A stretch of 64,000 nt of DNA from Clostridium frigoris (GTDB lineage: Bacteria > Bacillota > Clostridia > Clostridiales > Clostridiaceae), in contig NZ_JAHLDV010000004.1 in the NCBI RefSeq assembly GCF_018861865.1, positions 96,274-160,273 of the forward strand, in the 5' to 3' direction. Below, piece by piece: positions 27,890-36,953 of the stretch. Made by a program: the position numbers and the translations under genes. Every line of letters starts with the position of its first letter. Position 1 is the stretch's first letter. The notes beneath the pieces were generated by a model. That model saw nothing but the letters and a program-made list of their open reading frames with translations. It did no database searches and was not told where the DNA came from.

Positions 27890-29977
27890 CTAAAATGGGT
27901 GCTTTTGTACTTCTTGAAGAACTATTAATGTAGAACCATAACCTTCTATCTTTATTATGTTATTATAAACTGCCGTTTTTTTAGCATATGATAAGGAAAT
28001 GTTAGGAGTAGAAATCTTAGTTAGAATTTTCCACTCATCATAACCAAGTCTTTTTGGCTTACCCATGCGTAACCAGATATCATAAGCTGAGCCAACTTTC
28101 TCTCCAATTTCATATTTAATAACTTTATAATCATGAATCAAATTTTTAATTGATAAGGAAATCTTTCTTTCAGTAATATTCTTAATACCTTTACCTTTAG
28201 ATAGATCCTCTAGCTTAATTAGTGTATTAAGTTCATCACTGTAACTGTAAAGTAAAACCTGGATATCTTCATCTCTTCTTGTGATAATATATCCATCGCC
28301 TTTATCTATAACCTCATCTCCTAGTTTAGATAATAAATAATAGGCATAATACGAAGCTTTTTTTATTCCGTCTAATGTAAGGAGTCCAGGTGATCCGAAA
28401 AATAGTTCATTATTTAAAATTGAGTTTTCTTCTACGGTGTCAAAAGCCTTTAGTGCATTTAAGCTGCTAGTATCATTAATGAAATTATGAATAATATATG
28501 GAAGCATATACGAAGAGTCATAAATAGTGTTTATAGCTTCTGGACTATTAAAAGGTTCTTCTATTAAATCCTGCAATTGATATTTGTCGAAAATTTGTTT
28601 TGAAATATCTATATATTCTATAGAGAGATCTTTTGAACTTTGAAATTTCCACAACTTTACAACTTCAATTCCATATATATCAGCAAAATATAATATAAAG
28701 CTTTCTAAAAGTTTTATGAAAGAACTTTTATCTTCAAAGATTTGATCTAAAATTATTACTGGCACAAGGGATATATCCATTAAAAATTCTAATAGTTTTT
28801 CAACTTCATTCCAATTTAAAAAATTTACATTTTCATTAAAATATATTTTCATTTCTTTTCCAAAGAGATTTTGAACTATACCATTTTTAAAACCTATAGC
28901 CTCTTGAAAGGTTCTTAGGTATTCCTGTTCTCTTGCTTTAATAAGTTCCTTTGCTTGACCTAAATTTATATTCTCCTCCCATTTATGGTATAACTGTGTA
29001 CTTGGGAGAGTAAAATCTGTTTGTAGTTTTATAATTTTATTTTTATAGTTAAATCTATCGTAGTCTTCTAAATAAGTAGATAAATATAGAATGGAAGTAG
29101 ATAAATCATAAGTTTGTATTTTTTTAAAATTATCAAATTGATCAGCTGGTATATCATACTTTTTTCTGAATTGTAGTGGTGTACACTTATAATGATCTTT
29201 AAAACTTTTATTGTAATACCTAGCATGAGAAAAACCAACATCAAAAGAAATATCCGATATGTTTTTATCAGTATCTAATAGCAATTTAATAGATTCATCT
29301 ACTCGTACATTATTAACTAATTCTTTTAAATTTGTTCCTGACATCTCTTTTATTTGATGACATAAATAATAAGAGCTTAAATATTCTATACTCGCTATAT
29401 CTTGCAAACTTATCTTGTTCATATAGTTATTATATATATATCTAATAATTCTATGATATCTTTGAAATTGCGTTACATTTTCTTTTATGTCTTTCTCATC
29501 ATATGAAAGATAGTGAAAATTATTTATTAAATGGAATAATAATTTTACTAAAATTGATTCTATCTGATCATCAAAATTCTCGCTTTTTTGTATTACTTCG
29601 CAAGCTAAAATAGATAAATATTTTCGTAGAACATCATACTTGTCTTCTCTTTGGGCTCCTTCTTCACTTGAATTTGTATAAAAATATATATTTTTCATAT
29701 CATCATAATACTTTTCAAAAAATGTAGGATCTAAGTGAAAAATTAATACCTTATTTTCAACGCTAGAGTAAATTCTATGTGCTTCATCACAATTTATAAT
29801 CTCAAGTTCACGCTCGTATACTTCATAATTACCTGATTCTATAAGTACATTAACAGTGCCCTCTAGTACAAAAATTATTTCTATAGAATTATGCCAATGT
29901 ATTGGGTAGTCATTTATATTCTTAAGGGAGATACTTATAGGTAAATCATTCATATAACTTATATATTCTTTTCTCAT
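27890..29977 (-). CDS. AraC family regulator with cupin and GH39-like domain
   Basis: 695 residues. An N-terminal cupin (about 15-95: IHWHNSIEIIFVLEGTVNV) precedes two AraC helix-turn-helix repeats (about 185-285, ISDISFDVGFSHARYYNKSFKDHYKCTPLQFRKKY). The C-terminal 400 residues resemble the glycoside-hydrolase family 39/xylosidase-like extension found in some clostridial AraC regulators; I see no clear catalytic acid pair, so it is probably a ligand-sensing or structural domain. The hairpin GCACCC/GGGTGT with a T run overlaps the last codons (27884-27907) and ends transcription. A MATE pump is the next gene on the strand. The inducer is unknown. Confidence 0.85.
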   Translation of the reverse strand: MRKEYISYMNDLPISISLKNINDYPIHWHNSIEIIFVLEGTVNVLIESGNYEVYERELEIINCDEAHRIYSSVENKVLIFHLDPTFFEKYYDDMKNIYFYTNSSEEGAQREDKYDVLRKYLSILACEVIQKSENFDDQIESILVKLLFHLINNFHYLSYDEKDIKENVTQFQRYHRIIRYIYNNYMNKISLQDIASIEYLSSYYLCHQIKEMSGTNLKELVNNVRVDESIKLLLDTDKNISDISFDVGFSHARYYNKSFKDHYKCTPLQFRKKYDIPADQFDNFKKIQTYDLSTSILYLSTYLEDYDRFNYKNKIIKLQTDFTLPSTQLYHKWEENINLGQAKELIKAREQEYLRTFQEAIGFKNGIVQNLFGKEMKIYFNENVNFLNWNEVEKLLEFLMDISLVPVIILDQIFEDKSSFIKLLESFILYFADIYGIEVVKLWKFQSSKDLSIEYIDISKQIFDKYQLQDLIEEPFNSPEAINTIYDSSYMLPYIIHNFINDTSSLNALKAFDTVEENSILNNELFFGSPGLLTLDGIKKASYYAYYLLSKLGDEVIDKGDGYIITRRDEDIQVLLYSYSDELNTLIKLEDLSKGKGIKNITERKISLSIKNLIHDYKVIKYEIGEKVGSAYDIWLRMGKPKRLGYDEWKILTKISTPNISLSYAKKTAVYNNIIKIEGYGSTLIVLQEVQKHPF

Positions 29978-30375
29978 TGTAGTAACCCCTTTACTCTGAT
30001 TATGTGTATATATTATACATCTTAAATTATGATATGATATACTTTATAATCTAAATAGTAAGTTTAATTTTATATTCTATGTAATAAAGAAATATTATGT
30101 TTAATTTTATAATTTGTCAATAAGAATTTTATATATAATGAATCACATAAAAATTGGATAATTGGTAATAATATAGTCATGAGTCTAGAATATATTAATT
30201 TATAAAGATATATTATATAAAGATAGTTTTTGTGGAAAATAATTATGTTAAAGTTTATAATATAAATAATTTCATTTTTTTTATTCTAAAAATCATTATT
30301 TGTGTGATATAAAGTTTAGACACATTTTATAAGGAAAGTCACCTATTCATATAAGTGGTAACAAGGAGAAATCGA

Positions 30376-31056
30376 ATGGAAAAATATATCTATGTTGTTA
30401 TTTCAAGAACACCAACAGCTACAGGGAAGTTAGTTAGAAAATTTTTAAAAGAGAAGTACAATCATGCTTCAATTAGTTTAGATAAAAATTTAATCCAAAT
30501 GTATTCATTTTGTAGGTTTTCAGTAAGTAATCCTCTTGTAGGTGGTATAGTTCGTGAGAGCGCATTTACTCTTACTATAGGATTAAAGGGAAATGTGCCT
30601 ATTAACATATACCGGATACCCGTTACAACAGAAAAATATGAATTGATAAGTAAATTTATTTATGAAGTTTATAACGATACAGAGGTTTATTATTACAATT
30701 TTTTTCAAGCTATTGGGCTTATTAATAATAAAAAACATGCCATTTATAAGACATATATATGTACGGAATTTGTTATGGAGACTCTAAGTCGAGCTGGAAT
30801 AAAGCTTACAACATTAGAACCATATCAGATAACACCAACAGATATTTGTAGTATTATGGGTCAATTTATTTGTTACTCAGGAAATCTGGATGAATATCCA
30901 TTTAGGGCGAAGACAAAAACAAAGGCAGATGAACTCTTTTTTTGTAAAACTGGCTTTTTTTACGAAGGGTTACATACTATTAAACATTTTTGGATGGTTG
31001 TTTCTAGAGATAGGGATAGTAAAAGAGCTAGTAAAAATAAAAGAAGTAGAATTTAG
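30376..31056 (+). CDS. Permuted NlpC/P60 (papain-like) fold protein
   Basis: 226 residues from the ATG at 30376; AAGGAG is 7 bases upstream and would lie inside the gene if the GTG at 30355 were used. A His in KYNHASISLD (near residue 32) comes before a Cys in YICTEFVMETLSRAG (near residue 131). This is the reverse of the normal NlpC/P60 order and matches the circularly permuted YiiX/YebB-like group, which acts on lipid or peptide bonds. No signal peptide is seen, and the C-terminus is basic. The 30-kb gap upstream (29978-30375) is AT-rich with no gene. The substrate is unknown. Confidence 0.65.
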   Translation: MEKYIYVVISRTPTATGKLVRKFLKEKYNHASISLDKNLIQMYSFCRFSVSNPLVGGIVRESAFTLTIGLKGNVPINIYRIPVTTEKYELISKFIYEVYNDTEVYYYNFFQAIGLINNKKHAIYKTYICTEFVMETLSRAGIKLTTLEPYQITPTDICSIMGQFICYSGNLDEYPFRAKTKTKADELFFCKTGFFYEGLHTIKHFWMVVSRDRDSKRASKNKRSRI

Positions 31057-31083
31057 GTTAAGGTAAATACTAGGGGGAAAACA

Positions 31084-32007
31084 ATGGATGGGTATAATCA
31101 TACTATTTGTATGAAATTAAAATTAGATGAGGAAGACAACAAGGCGGTTAGGAGCCTTTGTGCTATTTGTTATGAAAAACAAAAAATATATTTAAAATTG
31201 GAGCTCAATTATAAAAAATGGCAAAGAAAACAAATTAAAATGGATGAACCATTAGTAGAATTCCTTTATTATGAAAATAAGATTTTAGTAGGGTATTTAG
31301 GAGTATGCAATTTTGGAGGGAATGAAGTTGAAATAAGCGGTATGGTACATCCTGACTTTCGGCGACGCGGAATATTTAGAAAATTATATCTCATGGCGAA
31401 GGAAGAATGGCAAAAAATATTATCAGCTGATGTTCTAGCGCTATGCGACCATACATCTATTTCTGGATTAGCATTTGTAAACTCTATTGGAGGTGAATAT
31501 GTTTCCTCAGAGTATAAAATGTGTCTAAATATAAAAAAATTAGAGGATAAGCTTAATCATACACAAGAGAATGCTAGTATTATTAAACTTAGATTAGCAA
31601 CTAGTGAGGATGCAGCTGAAATTGATAGTCAAACTTCAGTTTATTTTGGAAAATCACAAAAAGAGATTGATGGTGAAGAGGTTAAAGGTGACATAGAAAA
31701 CTCTTTAATTCAACAAGGAAATAATTTTATTAGTTACATGGCGTTATTTAAAGAAAAAATTATAGGTAAAATTCATATTAGTATAATTAACAAAGAAGGT
31801 TTTATATATGGATTAGGGGTGCTTCCAGCTTTTAGAGGTAAGGGTTATGGACGAGAAATCTTATTAGCTACATTAGACATACTAAAAGAAAAAGGCGCTG
31901 ACAATATTTTTCTTGAAGTTGCGACGCAAAACAAAAATGCAATTGGACTTTACGAATCTTGTGGGTTTGAAGAGATTTCTGTAATGGACTATTATGTAAT
32001 AATTTAA
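31084..32007 (+). CDS. Tandem GNAT acetyltransferase
   Basis: 307 residues with two GNAT folds. The first (about 10-150) has the acetyl-CoA loop in VHPDFRRRGIFRKLY, the second (about 160-305) in LPAFRGKGYGREIL (R/Q-x-x-G-x-G/A type). The second domain ends with the usual NKNAIGLYESCGFEEIS. Two-domain GNATs include mycothiol-synthase-like and antibiotic- or peptide-modifying enzymes; the acceptor cannot be told from sequence. AGGGGG precedes the ATG, 28 bp after the permuted NlpC/P60 gene, so the two may share a transcript. Confidence 0.87.
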   Translation: MDGYNHTICMKLKLDEEDNKAVRSLCAICYEKQKIYLKLELNYKKWQRKQIKMDEPLVEFLYYENKILVGYLGVCNFGGNEVEISGMVHPDFRRRGIFRKLYLMAKEEWQKILSADVLALCDHTSISGLAFVNSIGGEYVSSEYKMCLNIKKLEDKLNHTQENASIIKLRLATSEDAAEIDSQTSVYFGKSQKEIDGEEVKGDIENSLIQQGNNFISYMALFKEKIIGKIHISIINKEGFIYGLGVLPAFRGKGYGREILLATLDILKEKGADNIFLEVATQNKNAIGLYESCGFEEISVMDYYVII

Positions 32008-32039
32008 AGGGATTGGTGATAATAATACTTAAATAAAAC

Positions 32040-32082
32040 CTAACAATTATTTAACCTGTTCTTAACCTTTCGTGCATATAAT
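32040..32082 (+). promoter_or_regulatory. PhoP-box-like direct repeats and -10 element before the nucleotidase gene
   Basis: Three hexamers, CTAACA (32040), TTAACC (32051) and TTAACC (32062), repeat every 11 bp and are followed by TATAAT (32077-32082). Gram-positive PhoP binds TTAACA-like repeats spaced 11 bp. No good -35 box is present, as expected for an activator-dependent promoter. The gene controlled is a phosphatase-like nucleotidase. Confidence 0.5.
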
Positions 32083-32111
32083 GAAAGCATAGAGAGGAGA
32101 GTGAAGGCATT

Positions 32112-32690
32112 ATGAAAAATTTAAATATATGTATTGATATTGATGGAACAATAACAGATGCTTATTATTGGCTTAATATTACTAATAAATATTTCAATAA
32201 AAATATAACACAGGATGATGTAACGCAGTATTATATACATGAGATAATGGGTGTTACTTTAAAAGAATATGATGAATTTTATAAGCAAAACAAATTTGAA
32301 ATCCATTCAGAGCAGATACTTCGGGAAGATGTTCAAATTGTTATAAAAAAGCTAAGTAAACTTCATAATATCTATTTTGTTACAGCAAGAGAAAAAGAAC
32401 TCACTATGTTTACTCATTCATATCTAAAGAGAAATGAAATTCTATATGACGAGTTGTTTGTTTTAGGTAGTCATTATAAGGTGGATAAAGCAAGAGAATT
32501 AGATTGTAATGTATTTATTGAAGATAATTACGATAATGCGGTGCAATTATCAAATGCAGGATTTAAGGTTCTTTTAATAGATACAAATTATAATAGAAAA
32601 GCATTAAATGATAATATAGTTAGGGTTTATAACTGGAAAGAAATATATTATACAATAAATAAACTGTTATTACAAAGCTTCGCGGTGTAA
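32112..32690 (+). CDS. HAD-family 5'(3')-nucleotidase-like phosphatase
   Basis: 192 residues. The HAD nucleophile motif DIDGTIT (residues 8-14) opens the protein; motif II Thr lies in YFVTARE, and the acidic motif IV in FIEDNYDNA. The cap region is small and helical. This pattern fits the 5'(3')-deoxyribonucleotidase/YqfW-like group, which dephosphorylates nucleoside monophosphates. The upstream 11-bp-spaced TTAACC repeats suggest phosphate-starvation control, which suits a phosphate-releasing enzyme. The last codons lie within the terminator hairpin. Confidence 0.82.
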   Translation: MKNLNICIDIDGTITDAYYWLNITNKYFNKNITQDDVTQYYIHEIMGVTLKEYDEFYKQNKFEIHSEQILREDVQIVIKKLSKLHNIYFVTAREKELTMFTHSYLKRNEILYDELFVLGSHYKVDKARELDCNVFIEDNYDNAVQLSNAGFKVLLIDTNYNRKALNDNIVRVYNWKEIYYTINKLLLQSFAV

Positions 32691-32713
32691 TAACAGTTTG
32701 TTTTATTTTTTTT
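32661..32713 (+). terminator. Terminator overlapping the end of the nucleotidase gene
   Basis: AAACTGTTATTACA (32661-32674) pairs perfectly with TGTAATAACAGTTT (32686-32699), followed by a T-rich run to about 32713. The stem starts inside the coding region. It separates this gene from the converging que operon. Confidence 0.88.
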
Positions 32714-33371
32714 GCACTAAATATTTTTCTTTGAATTCTAAATATCCTTTTTTCCTTAATTTGCAAGAGGGGCAGTCTCCACAACCGTTACCTTTTATTC
32801 CATTATAACAAGTTAATGTTTGCTCTTTGACAACATCAAGTACACCTAAATCATAAGCCATTTTCCAAGTTTCTGCTTTGTTAATCCACATCAAAGGTGT
32901 TTCAATTACAAAATCATAACCCATAGCTAAATTTAAAGTGACATTTAAGGATTTAATAAACACATCTCTGCAATCTGGGTATCCACTAAAATCACTTTGA
33001 GATACACCGGTTATAATATTACTGATACCTCTTTGCTTTGCAAATACGGCTACAAAAGTTAAAAATAATAGGTTACGCCCATCGACAAAAGAATTAGGAA
33101 CGCTATCTTTGGGTGCTGACTTGTCTACTTTCATATCTTTTCTTGTTAAAGAATTTGGTGCTAACTGATTAAGTAAGCCTAAGTCTAAAACATGAAATTC
33201 AACGTCATGTTCACTGCATATAGTTTTTGCACATTCAAGTTCTAATATATGTTTCTGACCATAATCAAAAGAAACAGCTATAACTTCTTTATATTTTTTT
33301 AATGCCCAAAATAAACAAGTAGTGCTATCTTGTCCGCCACTAAATACTACTATTGCTTTTTCTTTATTCAT
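32703..33371 (-). CDS. queC: 7-cyano-7-deazaguanine (preQ0) synthase QueC
   Basis: 222 residues. The ATP-pyrophosphatase P-loop [14 protein letters not shown] is at about 11-24, and the C-terminal zinc site [19 protein letters not shown] holds four Cys. It converts 7-carboxy-7-deazaguanine and ammonia to preQ0 with ATP. It is the last gene of a six-gene operon under a preQ1 riboswitch, with its own AAAGGAG site and 36 bp from folE. No queF gene follows it in this window; the operon ends at the terminator shared with the nucleotidase gene. Confidence 0.96.
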   Translation of the reverse strand: MNKEKAIVVFSGGQDSTTCLFWALKKYKEVIAVSFDYGQKHILELECAKTICSEHDVEFHVLDLGLLNQLAPNSLTRKDMKVDKSAPKDSVPNSFVDGRNLLFLTFVAVFAKQRGISNIITGVSQSDFSGYPDCRDVFIKSLNVTLNLAMGYDFVIETPLMWINKAETWKMAYDLGVLDVVKEQTLTCYNGIKGNGCGDCPSCKLRKKGYLEFKEKYLVQKK

Positions 33372-33407
33372 AATTTACAGGCTCCTTTAATTTGTTTTAA
33401 AGATCGT

Positions 33408-33998
33408 TTATTTAGCATAAAGCATAATCAATTTATTATTTAATATTACATCAGTATTAAATCTTCCTCTGAAAGTGGTTGACATGGTTTTAGTACCTGG
33501 TTTTTTTATTCCGCGAGTAGTCATGCAAGCATGTTCACCTTCTATAATAACAGCTATGTCTGGTGAATCAGTTACTATTTGCATGATTTCTGCAATATCT
33601 GTTCCTATTCTTTCTTGAAGTTGAAGTCTTCTGCCTACCATATCAGCTATTCTTGCTATTTTACTTAGACCAATAATCTTTTTATTAGGAACGTATGCTA
33701 CTGTTACTTTCATATCATACATAAGCGCTAAATGGTGTTCACAATGACTAAAAATTTGTATATCTTTCATTATAACAATATCACGAGAATCATCTTTAAC
33801 TATTAAATCATCAACAAATGTTGTATCAAACATTTTAGCAATTTCAGCATTGCTGTAACACATTCCTGCAAATACTTCTTCGTACATTTTAGCTACACGT
33901 TTAGGGGTATCTATAAGTCCCTCGCGGGTGGGGTCATCGCCTAGTGCTATTAAAATGCCTCTTATATGTTTTTCAATTGCTTTTGTATCAATCGCCAT
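33408..33998 (-). CDS. folE: GTP cyclohydrolase I
   Basis: 196 residues, the family's normal length. It opens GTP to dihydroneopterin triphosphate, the entry step for both folate and 7-deazaguanine synthesis. Zn ligands are in [10 protein letters not shown] and in the later [26 protein letters not shown] is the conserved N-terminal signature. Its place between queE and queC in a preQ1-controlled operon indicates that this copy serves queuosine precursor synthesis. It starts 3 bp after the queE stop, with GAGAGGTG upstream. Confidence 0.96.
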   Translation of the reverse strand: MAIDTKAIEKHIRGILIALGDDPTREGLIDTPKRVAKMYEEVFAGMCYSNAEIAKMFDTTFVDDLIVKDDSRDIVIMKDIQIFSHCEHHLALMYDMKVTVAYVPNKKIIGLSKIARIADMVGRRLQLQERIGTDIAEIMQIVTDSPDIAVIIEGEHACMTTRGIKKPGTKTMSTTFRGRFNTDVILNNKLIMLYAK

Positions 33999-34001
33999 AA
34001 T

Positions 34002-34667
34002 TTATACACCTCTCTTATTTGGATCCCAAATGATTTTATGAAGTTGAACTTGAAGATTAACGCCATTCATTTTATTGGTTTTCATAAATTCTACAATCTC
34101 TTCTAGGTCAATTTGTCCAAATACTGGACTAATATATACATTTGTTTTATTTGTTAATGCATATTTATCTATTATACATTTAGATTTTTGTAAATCTTCC
34201 ATGCTACTAGCTACAAACTTGACTGTATCTTTATAAGTTAAATAAGCAAAGTTATTTAAATCCATTGATTCTTCCATACCGCTTGCGGGTAGTTTATAAT
34301 CCATATTAAAGCTTGGTGGGTTGTCTATACTTGCAAACTCTTCTAAATTAATACTCCCATTAGTCTCAATTTCAATATGAATGGAGTCATCGAAACATAA
34401 AATCTTTAAGAGTTCTTTAATTCCTTCCTGTAATAGTGGTTCACCACCAGTTAAGGTTACATTTCGGATTTGGGTAGATTTTATGTATTTGTATATATCG
34501 CCAGCCGTCATAAGATCATAACAGGCATCTTCATTATTAGCCCAAGTGGTGTCACAGTAGTCACAATTAAGGTTACAACCTGCAAATCTTATAAATACTA
34601 CAAGTTGTCCTGATAGTGGACCTTCTCCATTAACGCTTATAAATTTTTCAACTACTTTATATTCCAC
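34002..34667 (-). CDS. queE: 7-carboxy-7-deazaguanine synthase QueE (radical SAM)
   Basis: About 221 residues. The radical-SAM cluster motif is GCNLNCDYCDTTW (CxxxCxxC), and the SAM-binding GGEP lies in LTGGEPLLQ. It rearranges 6-carboxytetrahydropterin to 7-carboxy-7-deazaguanine. The GTG at 34667 is preferred: GAGG in the end of queD is 8 bases before it, and the family starts near KVVEKFISVNGEGP. Earlier ATGs at 34691 and 34718 lie inside queD and would add a basic tail. Translation is thus coupled to queD. Confidence 0.92.
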   Translation of the reverse strand: MEYKVVEKFISVNGEGPLSGQLVVFIRFAGCNLNCDYCDTTWANNEDACYDLMTAGDIYKYIKSTQIRNVTLTGGEPLLQEGIKELLKILCFDDSIHIEIETNGSINLEEFASIDNPPSFNMDYKLPASGMEESMDLNNFAYLTYKDTVKFVASSMEDLQKSKCIIDKYALTNKTNVYISPVFGQIDLEEIVEFMKTNKMNGVNLQVQLHKIIWDPNKRGV

Positions 34668-34668
34668 T

Positions 34669-35100
34669 TTAATGTGCCTCGCTTTCTTCATATGATGCGC
34701 TATTATTAGGTGTTTCATAAACAGTAGTTCGTTTTACATTATATCCTTTATCTTTCATTTGTTTAAAGAAAAATTTTGCGAAGTTTTCAGCAGTTGTTCT
34801 AAAATCAACAAGTATTACTTTAAATCCGTCCTGTTTTATGCAATTTAGAGTCTCATCTCTCATGCTTCCGATTTGTATAATTAGAGCATGGTCATATGAG
34901 TCAGCCATAGACTTAACATCCCTTTTTAAATCGCCAAAATCTATTACCATACCTTCTAATTGGCCACCCTTTGTTAAGTTTTCTGATTGCACTTCGACTT
35001 CAACTTTCCATCTATGACCATGAATATTTGCACACTTACCATCGTATTCAGAAAGAAAATGTGCGCTGTCAAAACTGTGTTCTGATTTTAAAATATACAT
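34669..35100 (-). CDS. queD: 6-carboxytetrahydropterin synthase QueD
   Basis: 143 residues from the ATG at 35100, which has AAGGAGGG at proper distance; an ATG 9 bases earlier abuts that site. Zinc-binding His residues are in FDSAHFL and NIHGHRWKVEV, and the catalytic-type Cys in YDGKCANIHGH is present. It turns dihydroneopterin triphosphate from FolE into 6-carboxytetrahydropterin. It is 22 bp after the activator ATPase gene and overlaps the queE start region. Confidence 0.96.
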   Translation of the reverse strand: MYILKSEHSFDSAHFLSEYDGKCANIHGHRWKVEVEVQSENLTKGGQLEGMVIDFGDLKRDVKSMADSYDHALIIQIGSMRDETLNCIKQDGFKVILVDFRTTAENFAKFFFKQMKDKGYNVKRTTVYETPNNSASYEESEAH

Positions 35101-35121
35101 TTGGGACATCCCTCCTTAAAT

Positions 35122-35880
35122 TTATAAAAACTTACTTCCGTAATAACAACATCCAATGGCTCCATTAAATTGAGGTTCTTTAATAGACACTATTTCATCG
35201 TAATTGTTACTTAAATACCTTTTAATTGCAACATTACTAGCAACGCCACCAGTTAATATTAATCTTTTACCACGAAATTTATTAAGTAGTGGTAGAAGCC
35301 GTTTGTATAGGGAGTAATTAACGCTAGAGCACAAACTTTCTATACTTACACCTTCAGCTATTTTGCCAATTAATTCCGATTCAGAAAACACAGCGCAAGT
35401 TGAATTAAGCTCTACAGCATTTTCGTAATGTTTGCTCATCTCGCCCATTGATACTTCTAGTACATTTGCCATATTTTCTAAATATCTACCACAAGATGCA
35501 GCACATTTTTCATTAAGTTCCAGGTCTGTTGTGATACCTTTTTCTACTTTTACAATTTTAACATCCTGACCACCTATATCTAAAAGTATAAAATCTTTTA
35601 AACATGTTTGATAAAATCCTCCATACACATGGGCTTTTATCTCATTAATAGGCGAAAATAGTGCTAAATCAGTATTGTTTTTACCATAACCTGTAGAAAC
35701 TGCCTTATCTATTTGTTTAATATTTAGTTTTTCTAAATCAACAATAATTTTACCATTGAAATTACAGTAATTTCTGTAAAAACTCATGGTGCTTACTTTT
35801 TTCTTTTGTATTATCTTATTGTCTTCCATTAAAACTATTTTGACTTCGCGGCTTCCAAGGTCTATACCTAGTACTCTCAT
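35122..35880 (-). CDS. BadF/BcrA/HgdC-type ATPase, activator of a 2-hydroxyacyl-CoA-dehydratase-like protein
   Basis: 252 residues, ASKHA ATPase fold. The first phosphate loop is GIDLGSREVK and the second is LLDIGGQDVKIV. The bridging [4Fe-4S] cluster of the family is held by two Cys per dimer subunit, here Cys126 in NEKCAASCGR and Cys162 in TCAVFSESELIGK; LTGGVASN marks the adenosine site. Such activators inject electrons at very low potential into a partner, using ATP. The partner is encoded just upstream with an overlapping stop/start (AATGA). AAAGGAGG precedes the ATG. It is the second gene of the preQ1-controlled operon. Confidence 0.9.
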   Translation of the reverse strand: MRVLGIDLGSREVKIVLMEDNKIIQKKKVSTMSFYRNYCNFNGKIIVDLEKLNIKQIDKAVSTGYGKNNTDLALFSPINEIKAHVYGGFYQTCLKDFILLDIGGQDVKIVKVEKGITTDLELNEKCAASCGRYLENMANVLEVSMGEMSKHYENAVELNSTCAVFSESELIGKIAEGVSIESLCSSVNYSLYKRLLPLLNKFRGKRLILTGGVASNVAIKRYLSNNYDEIVSIKEPQFNGAIGCCYYGSKFL

Positions 35881-36878
35881 TTTTTAGCCTCCTTTAAGTC
35901 AAGTAGCATATCAAGAAACGCTTCTAATCTAAGTTTTGTTCTTGCATCTAGGACGTTTAATTTGTCACCTTCGATATTCAATATGGGAATATTTAAATTT
36001 TCCTTTAAAACAATATGATTAACCGCTCTATAGCAAAATGCTTGAGTGTAGTGAATTATTCCATCTAATTTCCGCTCGCATATTTGTTTTTGAAGCTCTA
36101 AAATTCTAAAATTAGTATCATAAGGATAAGTGTAATCATAATATTGATTATATATATCAAGGGTATCATTAGCCCTTGGAAAAGCAAATTCTCTTTGAAC
36201 TTCATTGTATACAAAACTAGCATTAAGATTTTCAACAAAGTCGTAGATATCTGTAGTCATAGGAGGAACACCTATGTACCCGAGTCGAAGCTTTCTAACT
36301 ATTGGTTTTCTATTTTTTATTTCATAAATAATATTCTTTAGTTCAACGTCAAAATCATCTATGTTACAATTAAAATCACTTGAACTTACTTGATAAAGAT
36401 GATTTTCAAAGCCTGTTGCTTTATTATCTATATAGGTTAATTCATCAATTTCTTTAACTAAGGAGCGAGTCTTATTAAGGCGCTTCCTAATTATTTCAAC
36501 TTCCTTTATTGTTACATTAAATACATCCATAAATTTTTTTATTTCATGTTCTACATCTTCTAACTTGTGATCGCAAGGAAATGAAAATGGATAGACCTTT
36601 ATTCCTCGAAGTTCAAGTACTTCAATAAGGGCTTTTGTATTGGAACAATCACCCTCAACAACGCCAACTATCTCTTTTATGCCATTTTGTAAACAGGCTC
36701 CATAAATTCCCTTTATCCAAGTGCACAGGCTCCTAGGGAAGCCATCTCTTTCTGCAATATCTATATAGTTTAAATAGTCATTTGAAGTTATAAAAATATT
36801 ATTTAAATCAACAGGCGTATAACCTGCTGCAATTAGAACTTCTACTGGAACAGTAGTTGTTAAACCTATTTTCTTCAT
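35877..36878 (-). CDS. HgdB/BcrC-like Fe-S protein (2-hydroxyacyl-CoA dehydratase / double-cubane family) in the que operon
   Basis: 333 residues. The fold-family match rests on the N-terminus KKIGLTTTVPVEVLIAAGYTPVD, the first cluster region FPRSLCTWIKG (Cys52), EGDCSNT (Cys78), FPCDH (Cys102) and the C-terminal YTQAFCYR (Cys282). These positions fit cluster ligands of HgdB, BcrC and double-cubane cluster proteins. There is no second dehydratase subunit and no CoA-transferase nearby, so an amino-acid fermentation role is unlikely. It is the first gene after a preQ1 riboswitch and is followed by its activator and four preQ0 genes. I infer a reductive step in queuosine metabolism; the substrate is not shown. 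Confidence 0.85.
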   Translation of the reverse strand: MKKIGLTTTVPVEVLIAAGYTPVDLNNIFITSNDYLNYIDIAERDGFPRSLCTWIKGIYGACLQNGIKEIVGVVEGDCSNTKALIEVLELRGIKVYPFSFPCDHKLEDVEHEIKKFMDVFNVTIKEVEIIRKRLNKTRSLVKEIDELTYIDNKATGFENHLYQVSSSDFNCNIDDFDVELKNIIYEIKNRKPIVRKLRLGYIGVPPMTTDIYDFVENLNASFVYNEVQREFAFPRANDTLDIYNQYYDYTYPYDTNFRILELQKQICERKLDGIIHYTQAFCYRAVNHIVLKENLNIPILNIEGDKLNVLDARTKLRLEAFLDMLLDLKEAKK

Positions 36879-36921
36879 TATAAATCCTCCTAAAAAATAA
36901 AAAGGCTCTAACCGTTAGTAA

Positions 36922-36950
36922 ACAAAAAAAACTACCCTAAAACGGTAGTT
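36922..36950 (-). terminator. Intrinsic terminator of the preQ1 riboswitch
   Basis: On the minus strand, AACTACC (36950-36944) pairs with GGTAGTT around a short loop, followed by a run of seven Ts. It lies directly after the aptamer, so ligand binding would favour termination. A downstream AACGGTTA can pair with TAAC..CCGTT of the terminator's 5' arm as antiterminator. Confidence 0.85.
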
Positions 36951-36953
36951 ACG

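Noticed and set aside
36154..36878. 2-hydroxyglutaryl-CoA dehydratase of amino-acid fermentation
   Set aside because: No second dehydratase subunit, CoA-transferase or dehydrogenase is nearby, and the gene lies in a preQ1-controlled operon.
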